NCBI GenBank assembly: GCA_028709505.1 | Contig: JAQVWW010000015.1 | Span: 1 to 10,048 of the forward strand | Direction: 5' to 3' | Length of the DNA: 10,048 bases | Source: Eubacteriales bacterium | GTDB taxonomy: Bacteria > Bacillota > Clostridia > Christensenellales > UMGS416 | Shown here: piece by piece, positions 1 to 5,826 of the stretch | Numbering within the stretch: position 1 is the first letter of the stretch | Layout: every line of letters starts with the position of its first letter | Position numbers and translations under genes: made by a program | Notes under the pieces: generated by a model | Seen by the model: only the letters and a program-made list of their open reading frames with translations | Databases searched by the model: none | What the model was told of the DNA's origin: nothing

Positions 1-216
1 TATGGTTCGGAGGCGCTGACCCTCCTTGTGGATTTCGGATTCCATTACTTGAATCTGAACAATATCATGCTGAAGGTTTTTTCTTTCAACCAGCGGGCGG
101 TAAACTGCTATAAAAAAGTCGGTTTTAAAGAGATTGGCCGCAGGCGCCAAACATACTACTTAAAAGGCAACTATTACGACGAGATTTTGATGGATATCAT
201 CCGCTCTGACAGGTAG
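1..216 (+). CDS. GNAT-family N-acetyltransferase (RimJ/RimL-like), C-terminal part
   Basis: This is the 3' end of a gene that begins outside the window; the frame is open from base 1 and ends at a TAG at 214-216. GNAT enzymes move an acetyl group from acetyl-CoA to an amine, here probably a protein N-terminus or a small molecule. The visible 71 residues carry the typical end of the fold: an ALTLLVDFGFHYLNLNNI helix, then the beta-strand with VFSFNQRAVNCYKKVGF, where Asn-x-Arg-Ala followed by Tyr-x-x-x-Gly-Phe is the classic acetyl-CoA-side motif of RimJ/RimL-type enzymes. The closing segment GNYYDEILMDII also matches that group. The substrate cannot be told from this fragment. The gene converges on metK and probably shares the hairpin at 366-398 as terminator. 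Confidence 0.85.
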   Translation, partial: YGSEALTLLVDFGFHYLNLNNIMLKVFSFNQRAVNCYKKVGFKEIGRRRQTYYLKGNYYDEILMDIIRSDR

Positions 217-365
217 CAAGAATGCCGGTTAGCCGCATCGTGAAATCCTAGCAAATTCCCGCTTATTGCCCCACAGGCAAGGCTTGCGCCCTCTTTGCTT
301 CTTGCTCCATAAAGTCACCCATACCTTACGCGCAGAAAGAATGTTTGCTTTAACGGGAAGCACAA

Positions 366-398
366 AGCGCCGGCGCCATTTCAGATGGCGCCGGCGCT
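366..398. terminator. 14-bp GC-rich hairpin between convergent GNAT and metK genes
   Basis: A perfect inverted repeat, AGCGCCGGCGCCAT at 366-379 and its complement at 385-398, encloses the 5-base loop TTCAG. It lies 32 bases past the metK stop and 149 bases past the acetyltransferase stop. The T-run on the plus side is CATTTTCTT (weak) and on the minus side only TTTG, so it is probably a bidirectional terminator of modest strength. This is inferred from position and stem stability. Confidence 0.6.
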
Positions 399-430
399 CA
401 TTTTCTTATCCCGGTAAAATTTCTTTGCCC

Positions 431-1603
431 TTAGCGGGAAACCGCCTTTTGCAGCTGCTGCACGGCGTCGGTCTTCTCCCAGGGCAGGTCCAGATCGCTG
501 CGGCCGAAGTGACCGTAGGCGGCCAGCGGCCGGTAGATGGGCCGGCGCAGGCCAAAGCGGTCGATGATGGCCGCCGGGCGCAGGTCGAATACCTGTGTAA
601 TGCCGCGCACCAGCGCATCGTCGCTGACGTTGCCGGTGCCGAACGTATCGACGCTGATGGATACCGGGCGGGCCATGCCGATGGCGTAGGCCAGTTCAAT
701 TTCGCAGGCCGACGCCAGGCCGGCGGCCACGACGTTTTTTGCCACGTGGCGGGCAGCGTAGGCCGCCGAGCGGTCGACCTTGGTGGGGTCTTTGCCCGAA
801 AAAGCGCCGCCGCCGTGCCGGCCGTAGCCGCCGTAGGTGTCTACGATGATCTTGCGGCCGGTCAGGCCCGAGTCGCCCTGAGGGCCGCCTATGACGAACC
901 GGCCCGACGGGTTGATGAGGAAGCGGGTTTCGTCGTCGATAAGATGGGCGGGTATCGTCGGGCGTATCACGTGTTCAATGATGTCGTGGTGCAGCGCTTC
1001 CTGCGTCACATCCGGCGCGTGCTGCGCCGATACCACCACAGTGTTCACGCGCAACGGGCGATCGCCCTCGTATTCAACGGTTACCTGCGTCTTGCCGTCG
1101 GGCCGCAGGCTGGGCATAATACCCCCCTTGCGCACGGCAGTCAACCGCCGGGCCAGCAGGTGCGCCAGCTCTATGGGCATGGGCATCAGCGTCTGTGTCT
1201 GGTCGCAGGCAAAGCCGAACATCATGCCCTGGTCGCCGGCGCCGATGTCCATGCCGCCGCCCTGGCGTTCCTCCAGCGCGTGATCGACGCCGCCGGCAAT
1301 GTCCGCCGATTGTTTGCTCAGCGACGTCATGACGCCGCAGGTCTGGTAATCAAAGCCGTACTTGGCGCGGTCATAGCCGATGTCGCCGATGGTCTGCCGG
1401 GCAATGGCCGCCACGTCGATGACGGCGCGGGACGTTATCTCGCCCATCACCACCACTAAGCCGGTGGTGGCTGCCGTCTCGCAGGCCACGCGCGAGAGCG
1501 GGTCCTGCGCCAGCAACGCGTCGAGTATGGCGTCGGAGATTTGGTCGCATATCTTATCAGGATGTCCTTCTGTCACCGATTCGCTGGTAAAGAGCTTTCT
1601 CAT
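431..1603 (-). CDS. metK: S-adenosylmethionine synthetase (methionine adenosyltransferase)
   Basis: This 390-residue cytoplasmic enzyme makes S-adenosylmethionine, phosphate and diphosphate from methionine and ATP. The family signatures are all present: [11 protein letters not shown] at residues 7-17 (His14 and Asp16 for ATP and magnesium), [10 protein letters not shown] at 121-130, and the glycine-rich [16 protein letters not shown] loop at 264-279. The C-terminus has the usual AAYGHFGR and PWEKTD segments. The length fits bacterial MetK. I place the start at the ATG at 1601-1603, because GGAGG lies 4 bases upstream and homologous proteins begin with M-R-x-L-F-T-S-E-S. The frame also contains an ATG at 1642, but it lies inside the riboswitch terminator. 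Transcription is controlled by the SAM-I riboswitch at 1658-1766, so the product represses its own gene. The gene appears to be monocistronic. Confidence 0.97.
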   Translation of the reverse strand: MRKLFTSESVTEGHPDKICDQISDAILDALLAQDPLSRVACETAATTGLVVVMGEITSRAVIDVAAIARQTIGDIGYDRAKYGFDYQTCGVMTSLSKQSADIAGGVDHALEERQGGGMDIGAGDQGMMFGFACDQTQTLMPMPIELAHLLARRLTAVRKGGIMPSLRPDGKTQVTVEYEGDRPLRVNTVVVSAQHAPDVTQEALHHDIIEHVIRPTIPAHLIDDETRFLINPSGRFVIGGPQGDSGLTGRKIIVDTYGGYGRHGGGAFSGKDPTKVDRSAAYAARHVAKNVVAAGLASACEIELAYAIGMARPVSISVDTFGTGNVSDDALVRGITQVFDLRPAAIIDRFGLRRPIYRPLAAYGHFGRSDLDLPWEKTDAVQQLQKAVSR

Positions 1604-1617
1604 GGTGCCTCCATAAC

Positions 1618-1648
1618 ATAAAAAATTACCCCATGCACGCATGAGGTA
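1618..1648 (-). terminator. Riboswitch-controlled intrinsic terminator of the metK leader
   Basis: On the minus strand TACCTCATG (1640-1648) pairs with CATGGGGTA (1627-1635) around the loop CGTG, followed by a run of six T (complement of 1620-1625). The upstream arm contains CCTCAT, which is the exact complement of ATGAGG in the 3' strand of aptamer stem P1. Without SAM, P1 opens and ATGAGG captures CCTCAT as a 6-bp antiterminator. With SAM, the terminator forms. It ends only about 10 bases before the metK Shine-Dalgarno sequence. Confidence 0.88.
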
Positions 1649-1657
1649 TTATTCCCA

Positions 1658-1766
1658 TCCTCATCTTTCGAAGCGTGCGCTCCGTAGGATTTGGCACCAC
1701 CTCCGCGCTAGGCGGCCGGTTGCCGGGCTTCATCGGGCCTATTCCCTCTGCCACTCTCAATAAGGA
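1658..1766 (-). promoter_or_regulatory. SAM-I (S-box) riboswitch aptamer in the metK leader
   Basis: Read on the minus strand, this leader contains the hallmark S-box blocks in order: GAGAGTGGCAGAGGGA, GGCCCGATGAAGCCCGGCAA, GGTGCCAAATCCT and GAAAGATGAGG. Stem P1 pairs TCCTTAT (1760-1766) with ATGAGGA (1658-1664), with one G-U pair. SAM binding stabilises P1 and leads to termination at the hairpin 1618-1648, so metK is transcribed only when SAM is scarce. The S-box class is well established in Firmicutes for methionine and SAM genes, and the match here is close to consensus. Confidence 0.95.
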
Positions 1767-1791
1767 GTCAATATCAAGTTTTCAAACAATT

Positions 1792-1820
1792 ATTATACAG
1801 AACCAGCCTGGTTTTTGCAA
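1792..1820 (-). promoter_or_regulatory. metK promoter
   Basis: On the minus strand there is a -35 box TTGCAA (1815-1820), a 17-base spacer, and a consensus -10 box TATAAT (1792-1797). Transcription would start near 1785, just ahead of the aptamer, which gives a leader of roughly 180 bases. The fit to a sigma-A promoter and the correct placement before the riboswitch make this call firm. Confidence 0.85.
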
Positions 1821-2282
1821 CTGTTTTATAAAATACTGTTGGCTTGCTGCTTTTCTCCGGCTGATGTGCCCGGCGGCATACGCCCCTTTGCCGGCGCGGC
1901 GCAACAAAAAAGCAGCGCCCCCTTGCAGATTATGCCTTATCCGCACCCGTCTTGCCTGCGGCCCGGCGCGTGGCCATCGCTACGCATATCGCAGGCGTCA
2001 GCAGTGACTTTCTGCGCTTGCCGGGGGCGGTACCCTATGGCGGCTCGCATTTTTTGCCTGCGTCGGCGCAAAGGCCCTTCCCGCTGCGCCCGGGCAAATT
2101 TGAGCAGGCTGTTTATCCCGGGCCTTTTGGCGTCTTTGCGCCGGTCGCGACCATCACGGCGCTGCGACCCGGCGGTACGTCGGCTTTCTTCTTCGTTGCC
2201 GGCCCGCGCCGGCCTGCCGCAGAATATTGGCGCAGCCTTCCTTGTTTTTTGCTGTGGCACCAGCGAAAATGCAATTTTAGTC
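1821..2282. other. 462-bp stretch without a recognisable gene
   Basis: This stretch lies between the metK promoter and the tRNA-Val promoter. Several overlapping open frames run through it on both strands, but none has a Shine-Dalgarno sequence in place, none resembles a known family, and the longest (from 1952, plus strand) runs on into the tRNA gene. The sequence is GC-rich with runs such as TTGCCGGCCCGCGCCGGCCTGCCG near 2199-2221, which can fold. I see no tRNA-like, riboswitch or repeat-array pattern. It may be a decayed gene or plain spacer. Confidence 0.5.
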
Positions 2283-2310
2283 TTGCTTTTTCGCAGTTGT
2301 CAGGTATAAT
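2283..2310 (+). promoter_or_regulatory. Promoter of tRNA-Val
   Basis: The -35 box TTGCTT (2283-2288), a 16-base spacer and the consensus -10 box TATAAT (2305-2310) lie just before the tRNA. Transcription would start near 2317, about 14 bases before the mature 5' end at 2331. Confidence 0.75.
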
Positions 2311-2330
2311 ATATCGTGCAACTGCCACAT

Positions 2331-2407
2331 GGGGTTATAGCTCAGCTGGTTAGAGCGTTACGTTGACATCGTAAAGGTCGATGGTTCGAGCCCATTTAAC
2401 CCCACCA
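2331..2407 (+). tRNA. tRNA-Val, anticodon GAC
   Basis: The cloverleaf is complete. The acceptor stem pairs GGGGTTA (2331-2337) with TAACCCC (2397-2403), followed by discriminator A and an encoded CCA (2405-2407). The D stem is GCTC/GAGC, the anticodon stem TTACG/CGTAA with loop TTGACAT, and the T stem GATGG/CCATT (one G-U) with loop TTCGAGC. The anticodon GAC (2365-2367) reads GTC and GTT valine codons. It has its own promoter and terminator. Disturbed sequence begins right downstream, so the gene may have served as an integration site. Confidence 0.96.
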
Positions 2408-2410
2408 ATA

Positions 2411-2450
2411 AAAAGCCGCATGAATCCTAGCGATTCGGCGGCTTTTCTTT
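2411..2450 (+). terminator. Intrinsic terminator after tRNA-Val
   Basis: AAAAGCCGC (2411-2419) pairs with GCGGCTTTT (2438-2446), and inside it GAATC (2422-2426) pairs with GATTC (2432-2436). The T-rich tail is CTTTTCTTTTG. It begins four bases after the tRNA CCA end, so it ends the tRNA transcript. The A-rich left side lets it work on the minus strand too. Confidence 0.85.
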
Positions 2451-2457
2451 TGTCTTG

Positions 2458-2479
2458 GCGTAACTTTTAGCGTAACTTT
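2458..2479. repeat. Tandem 10-bp direct repeat GCGTAACTTT, 12-bp period
   Basis: GCGTAACTTT occurs at 2458-2467 and again at 2470-2479, separated by TA. On the minus strand one frame through it reads SQSESYAKSYAKTKEKPPNR and then a TAG inside the tRNA terminator. The pair could be arm-type binding sites for a tyrosine recombinase, or the last codons of a lost integrase gene next to its tRNA target. Both readings are inferences; the repeat itself is plain. Confidence 0.55.
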
Positions 2480-2505
2480 CGCTTTGTGAAACACTCTGCA
2501 ATACA

Positions 2506-2530
2506 AAAACACGGGGGCCATCCGGCCCCC
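2506..2530 (-). terminator. Intrinsic terminator of the small HTH gene
   Basis: On the minus strand GGGGGCC (2524-2530) pairs with GGCCCCC (2513-2519) around a 4-base loop, followed by GTGTTTTTG (T-run at 2506-2510). The stem begins at the final base of the TAG that closes the full-length HTH frame. This supports 2530, not the earlier TGA at 2635, as the original end of that gene. Confidence 0.8.
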
Positions 2531-2775
2531 TACCTGTGTCTACGCTTTGCTTTGTCTAGGCACTTTTGTTTTGCATCTGACCTAGGCCGGCCCGCCGGCA
2601 GCGGCTCCGGCTTTTTGGTGCCAGCGGGCATGAGTCACGTGGCCTTGCCCGCAATTATATCCATTTGGGCGTCGGTGATGCGCCCCTTACGGATATCGTT
2701 ACGCACAGTGTCCTCCGCCACACCCCACGCCGTTGCCGCGTCTTTAACTGTCCACACTTCATGGGTCACCGCCAT
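2530..2775 (-). pseudogene. Small helix-turn-helix (excisionase-like) DNA-binding protein with an in-frame TGA
   Basis: From the ATG at 2773-2775 the frame gives MAVTHEVWTVKDAATAWG, continuing VAEDTVRNDIRKGRI at residues 19-33. This is a winged-HTH pattern like those of excisionase or MerR-type small DNA-binding proteins: the first helix is KDAATAWGV, the recognition helix EDTVRNDIRKG. The frame is closed after 46 residues by TGA (2635-2637), then runs on for 34 more codons (LMPAGTKKPEPLPAGRP and a basic tail) to TAG at 2530-2532, where a terminator starts. In this type of protein I would expect Trp at the stop position (x-T-W-L-x-P), which is one base change from TGG. Such proteins often sit in integrative elements, fitting the tRNA-adjacent site. 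The Shine-Dalgarno is poor (GGGATGGGATT). It is either a nonsense-mutated gene, a 46-residue product, or a sequencing error. Confidence 0.7.
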
Positions 2776-2800
2776 ATGAATCCCATCCCATTATACGACT

Positions 2801-3340
2801 TATGGCGTGGAAGGAGATTTTTATACCTGGAGCGGCGAAGGCGATAGCCGGGAAAGGATCGTGACGGATCTGGGAAAGCCCGCATGGATTTACACCTATT
2901 CGCTCATGCGCAAATTCTGGCATCCATACTGGTTCTACCCCGTCTACGGCAACTACGCCCGGCCGCTGGAATACGCGTGCGCGGAGCATGAACGCTTGCC
3001 GAACATAGCGGACTGCCCGCCGGTCGGCCCGGTCTACAACCAGTTTGGCGGCGATCTGAACAAGTATGAAAATGAGATGATCGCCAAGTTCCTGACCGCA
3101 GAGGTATCCCTGGCTGCGTGGGATGATTATGTCAAGACCTGCCAAATCATGTATCACGCGGATGAGGGGAACAAGGAAATCTATGACGACTTGAAGGCGG
3201 ACGGCTGTAGCAGCCGGCTTGCCGCCGAGTGGACGCGGGTCTTCGCGGAACGTTTGCGCATATCCACGTCCAAGTGGTATAATCGCACATCGCCATGTGG
3301 TATAATTATTGCAGCACATACCGTGTTTGGGAGGGAGTGA
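2801..3340 (+). pseudogene. C-terminal remnant of an extracellular solute-binding protein (carbohydrate ABC transporter type)
   Basis: The frame opens with YGVEGDFYTW, as seen about two thirds along large lipoprotein binding proteins of the LipO/LplA/YtcQ kind, which capture oligosaccharides outside the cell for ABC importers. It goes on through a Tyr/Trp/Pro-rich stretch (FWHPYWFYPVYGNY) to NKYENEMIAKFLTAEVSLAAWDDYV, the usual last conserved block (E-x-E-x-x-x-K-F-L-x-G, then W-D-x-Y-V). A stop (2777-2779) lies seven codons before the Tyr, and no signal peptide or lipobox is present. The protein therefore lacks about 350 of the usual 500-plus residues. Likeness fades after about 3180, and the frame then runs through the promoter of the next gene to TGA at 3338-3340. 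A GTG at 2807 could start a frame but would not give a working binding protein. The family assignment is from memory of conserved blocks. Confidence 0.62.
3254..3306 (+). promoter_or_regulatory. Promoter region of the oxidoreductase-hydrolase operon, with two -10 boxes
   Basis: A -35-like TTGCGC (3254-3259), an 18-base spacer and TATAAT (3278-3283) form one promoter. The 10-mer GTGGTATAAT is repeated at 3274-3283 and 3297-3306, giving a second TATAAT at 3301-3306. The start codon follows at 3345, so leaders would be about 32 to 55 bases. A short dyad, CCAC-GTCCAA-GTGG, overlaps the first -10 region (3264-3277) and could be an operator. The region lies inside the solute-binding-protein remnant's reading frame. 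Confidence 0.55.
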
Positions 3341-3344
3341 GATC

Positions 3345-4610
3345 ATGAATAACAGCATGTATGATGTCGTGGTCGTCGGGGGTGGACTGGCCGGCGTCGC
3401 CGCCGCGATTGCCGCCGCACGCGAAGGCCTGAGCGCGCTGATTGTGGAGAAATATGGTTTTCTGGGCGGCATGGCCGTGTCGGGCCTGGTCAACCCCTTT
3501 ATGCCCTATTGGCAATTCGACGAACAGCGGCGCAAATTGCACGACAAGCCTGTCAACGCAGGGCTTTTCAAGCTGATCACGGACCGGCTGGCGCAGATGG
3601 GTGCTTTCGATACCGTGGGAAAAATGACCTTCCACGAGGAGTATCTGAAGCTGGTTTTGGATCGGCTGTGTCGCGAGTACGGAGTGAAGGTGCTGTTTCA
3701 TTCGCAGATGACCGGAGTCGGGCGCGATGGCAACCGGATTGAACGAATCGCAGTCTCCAACAAGGCCGGGACCCGCGATTATAAAGCGAAGGTCTTTGTG
3801 GACGCGTCGGGCGACGCGGACCTAACAGCCTTCGCGGGCTTTGAGACCAAACTGGGCCGCGACGAGGACGGCCTTTGCCAGCCGATGACGCTCTGCTTCC
3901 GTGTGGCAAATGTCAACTGCGCAAAATGGGACCGCAAAAAGGCGATCGCGCTTTACCAGGCCATGCAAAAACAGGGCCTCATCCAGAACAAGCGAGAGGA
4001 TATCCTCACCTTCCCCACCATGATCGACAACGTGGTACACTTTAACTCCACCAGGATCAACGGAAAAAACCCGGTCGATCCGGAAGATCTCACCGAGGCC
4101 GAAATGGAGGCACGCGAACAGGTCCACGAATTGTTCACCTTCATGAAACAACATGTGCCGGGGTTCGAGCATTCCGCCCTGCTCATTTCCGCAGCTCAGA
4201 CAGGGGTTCGCGAAAGCCGCCGAATCGTGGGCGAAAGCACGGTCACGGAAAAGGACCTGCTCGGCTGCCGCAAATTTCCGGATTCTATCGCCAGAGGCAC
4301 CTATGACATCGACATCCACAACCCTTCCGGCAGCGGCACGGTGATCATGCATATCCCCGCAAACGACTATTACACGATTCCGCTGAGCGCGGCGCTTCCC
4401 CTGGGCTCGGATAATCTGGTTGTGGCGGGACGCCCGCTATCCTCCACGCACGAGGCTCACTCGGCCTTCCGCGTGATGCCCATTACCACCTGTATTGGCG
4501 AGGGTGCGGGATGCGCTATTTCCCTGGCTTTGCGTGAAAACATTCCTCTAAAGCGCGTGGATTGTGCGGATCTGCACAAACTGATGGATCAATATGGAGC
4601 ATTGTACTGA
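3345..4610 (+). CDS. FAD-dependent oxidoreductase (FAD_oxidored family)
   Basis: This 421-residue soluble flavoprotein has no signal peptide. The N-terminus holds the dinucleotide-binding fold: YDVVVVGGGLAGVAAAIAA with Gly12, Gly14 and Gly17, then LIVEK with Glu35 for the adenosine ribose, then FLGGMAVSG (39-47), the signature of the FAD_oxidored (PF12831-like) group. VFVDASGDADLT at about 150-161 and the C-terminal DNLVVAGRPLSSTHEAHSAFRVMP (from about 356) complete the FAD site. The start ATG at 3345 is preceded by GGGAGGGAG about 8 bases away; an earlier frame start at 3309 has no such support. No substrate can be read from the sequence. Members often sit in carbohydrate or small-molecule catabolic loci, and the neighbouring binding-protein remnant hints at the same. 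The 3' end overlaps the hydrolase gene by 17 bases. Confidence 0.9.
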   Translation: MNNSMYDVVVVGGGLAGVAAAIAAAREGLSALIVEKYGFLGGMAVSGLVNPFMPYWQFDEQRRKLHDKPVNAGLFKLITDRLAQMGAFDTVGKMTFHEEYLKLVLDRLCREYGVKVLFHSQMTGVGRDGNRIERIAVSNKAGTRDYKAKVFVDASGDADLTAFAGFETKLGRDEDGLCQPMTLCFRVANVNCAKWDRKKAIALYQAMQKQGLIQNKREDILTFPTMIDNVVHFNSTRINGKNPVDPEDLTEAEMEAREQVHELFTFMKQHVPGFEHSALLISAAQTGVRESRRIVGESTVTEKDLLGCRKFPDSIARGTYDIDIHNPSGSGTVIMHIPANDYYTIPLSAALPLGSDNLVVAGRPLSSTHEAHSAFRVMPITTCIGEGAGCAISLALRENIPLKRVDCADLHKLMDQYGALY

Positions 4611-5373
4611 TGTGCGCGCGTATCCTTCCAACGGCGTTCTGACGCTGCCCGAACCGTCGCGAGTTTTTGACGACGGGAATCACTTCTTCAGGGTGTACGG
4701 CGAGGGGCCGCCTGTCATGCTCATCCACGGGAACCAGGGCAGCGGATACAGCTTTGCGTCCATGGTTCCGGCCATGGATGGCTTTGGGCTGATCCTACCG
4801 GATTTGCCCGGACACGGATACGGACCTCCCATGCCCAAGGATTTCGAGAACCTTCCGGATATGGCCGTGGACTATTGCTTTCAGGTCGCGGATATCGCCG
4901 GTGTAGAGCAATTCGCCATCATCGGCCATTCCTTGGGCGGCATGATCGGGCTGTTGATGTGCCTGCAGAACCGGCAACGCATCCGCGGCCTGGTCCTGTT
5001 GGACAGCTTTGTGGCCATGGATGAGCGCCCGCCGGAACTGCTGCGGGTTGCGCCCTACCATACTGCCAGTGAGGATGCAAGGCTGCGCATCAAGAACTGC
5101 TATGACGACGGGCACGGGGTGAAGTGGCACGAGACCTTTGACGTCAGCAGCAAAATCCGCCGGATTGAATGTCCGGTGCTGGAATTGCAGGGAGAGGCTA
5201 CGCCTGATACGGATGCGCTTTATACCCAATGGCTGGGCGCCAAGCGCAGCCGCATGCATCAGCGGTGGAAAACCGCCAGAATCCCGGATTGCGCGCATTT
5301 TCTTCAGTTTGAACAGATTGACGCGGTAATGGCTGAAATCATGCCGTGGCTTCACAGCATAGAACAAATTTGA
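4594..5373 (+). CDS. Alpha/beta-fold hydrolase
   Basis: This 259-residue cytoplasmic protein has the standard alpha/beta-hydrolase order. The oxyanion-hole loop is VMLIHGNQGSG (residues 41-51), followed by DLPGHGYG (70-77), the nucleophile elbow GHSLGG with Ser113 (111-116), and the catalytic His235 in DCAHFLQFE. The acid is probably Asp205 or Asp207 after the strand PVLELQG, though Asp137 after LVLL is an alternative. It could cleave an ester, lactone or carbon-carbon bond. The ATG at 4594 lies inside the oxidoreductase gene (17-base overlap), with no clear Shine-Dalgarno of its own, so translational coupling is likely and the two enzymes probably act in consecutive steps. The C-terminus closes with MPWLHSIEQI and a TGA at 5371-5373. 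Confidence 0.9.
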   Translation: MEHCTDVRAYPSNGVLTLPEPSRVFDDGNHFFRVYGEGPPVMLIHGNQGSGYSFASMVPAMDGFGLILPDLPGHGYGPPMPKDFENLPDMAVDYCFQVADIAGVEQFAIIGHSLGGMIGLLMCLQNRQRIRGLVLLDSFVAMDERPPELLRVAPYHTASEDARLRIKNCYDDGHGVKWHETFDVSSKIRRIECPVLELQGEATPDTDALYTQWLGAKRSRMHQRWKTARIPDCAHFLQFEQIDAVMAEIMPWLHSIEQI

Positions 5374-5826
5374 CGAAAAACGTCTTGTTTGCACGATACC
5401 TTTCATGCGCAGGGCGAGGCGTAGCGGATGAGGAAGATATTTTTAAGGCATTTCTTGTCAATTCGGCCTTGTATGTTCGTCACATGTCGTATGGTGGCAT
5501 GCGGCAGACTGGCCGAGCGGCCGCAACCTTTGTTCTATCAAGCCGGCCCGGCGCATCGAATGCGCCGGGCCGGATAAGCTTGCAGGCAAAAGCGAGCGCC
5601 TTTTTCGAAAAAGGGCCACCCTTTTTTAAGCTGTATTCGAATTCAATTTTTCGTTTTTACAAAATTCTCAAGACCACTCGCATACGAAAAAATTACTTCG
5701 CCCTTCTTGCGTTTTTCAGGGTTTGTTTTCGGTGCGCCGGGCATAGGCCCGATGGCGGCCCGTTTGCGAACCCTGCTGCGGCGTTTGGAGCGTATAACGA
5801 CCTGCCTATACCAGCCCCCGCCGTCG
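5374..5826. other. 453-bp convergent intergenic region with several hairpins, no gene seen
   Basis: It separates the plus-strand hydrolase from the minus-strand mannosidase. Just after the hydrolase stop, GACG-AAAAA-CGTC followed by TTGTTT (5372-5390) could be a weak terminator. A strong GC hairpin follows at 5543-5573. An A/T-rich patch holds the 16-base palindrome CCTTTTTCGAAAAAGG (5599-5614) and the overlapping hairpin AAAAAGGG-CCA-CCCTTTTT (5608-5626). Near the mannosidase, CAGGGTT (5717-5723) can pair with AACCCTG (5769-5775) around an inner CGGGC/GCCCG hairpin. A plus-strand open frame spans most of the region, but it starts inside the hydrolase, lacks a ribosome site and resembles no family. 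Confidence 0.55.
5543..5573. terminator. 14-bp GC-rich hairpin downstream of the hydrolase
   Basis: CCGGCCCGGCGCAT (5543-5556) and its exact complement (5560-5573) enclose the 3-base loop CGA. It lies 170 bases past the hydrolase stop and has no T-run on either side, so its role as terminator is uncertain. It may instead protect the operon's 3' end or be an extragenic repeat. Confidence 0.4.

Noticed and set aside
266..1459. Long plus-strand open frame (397 codons) opposite metK
   Set aside because: It is antisense to an unmistakable metK. Its Arg/Ala/Val/Gly-rich product is what the complement of a GC-rich gene gives.
1604..1642. Upstream ATG at 1642 as the metK start, giving 13 extra residues
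   Set aside because: It lies in the riboswitch terminator hairpin, has no Shine-Dalgarno and adds residues absent from MetK proteins. The ATG at 1603 has GGAGG.
2635..2637. TGA recoded as Trp or selenocysteine
   Set aside because: Neighbouring genes use TGA as stop and TGG for Trp. No selenocysteine-insertion hairpin was evident, and the expected residue is Trp. A nonsense mutation is simpler.
2759..3493. 244-codon minus-strand frame across the binding-protein remnant and the start of the oxidoreductase
   Set aside because: It overlaps the dinucleotide-binding motif of the oxidoreductase and shows no family likeness. The remnant's motifs are on the plus strand.
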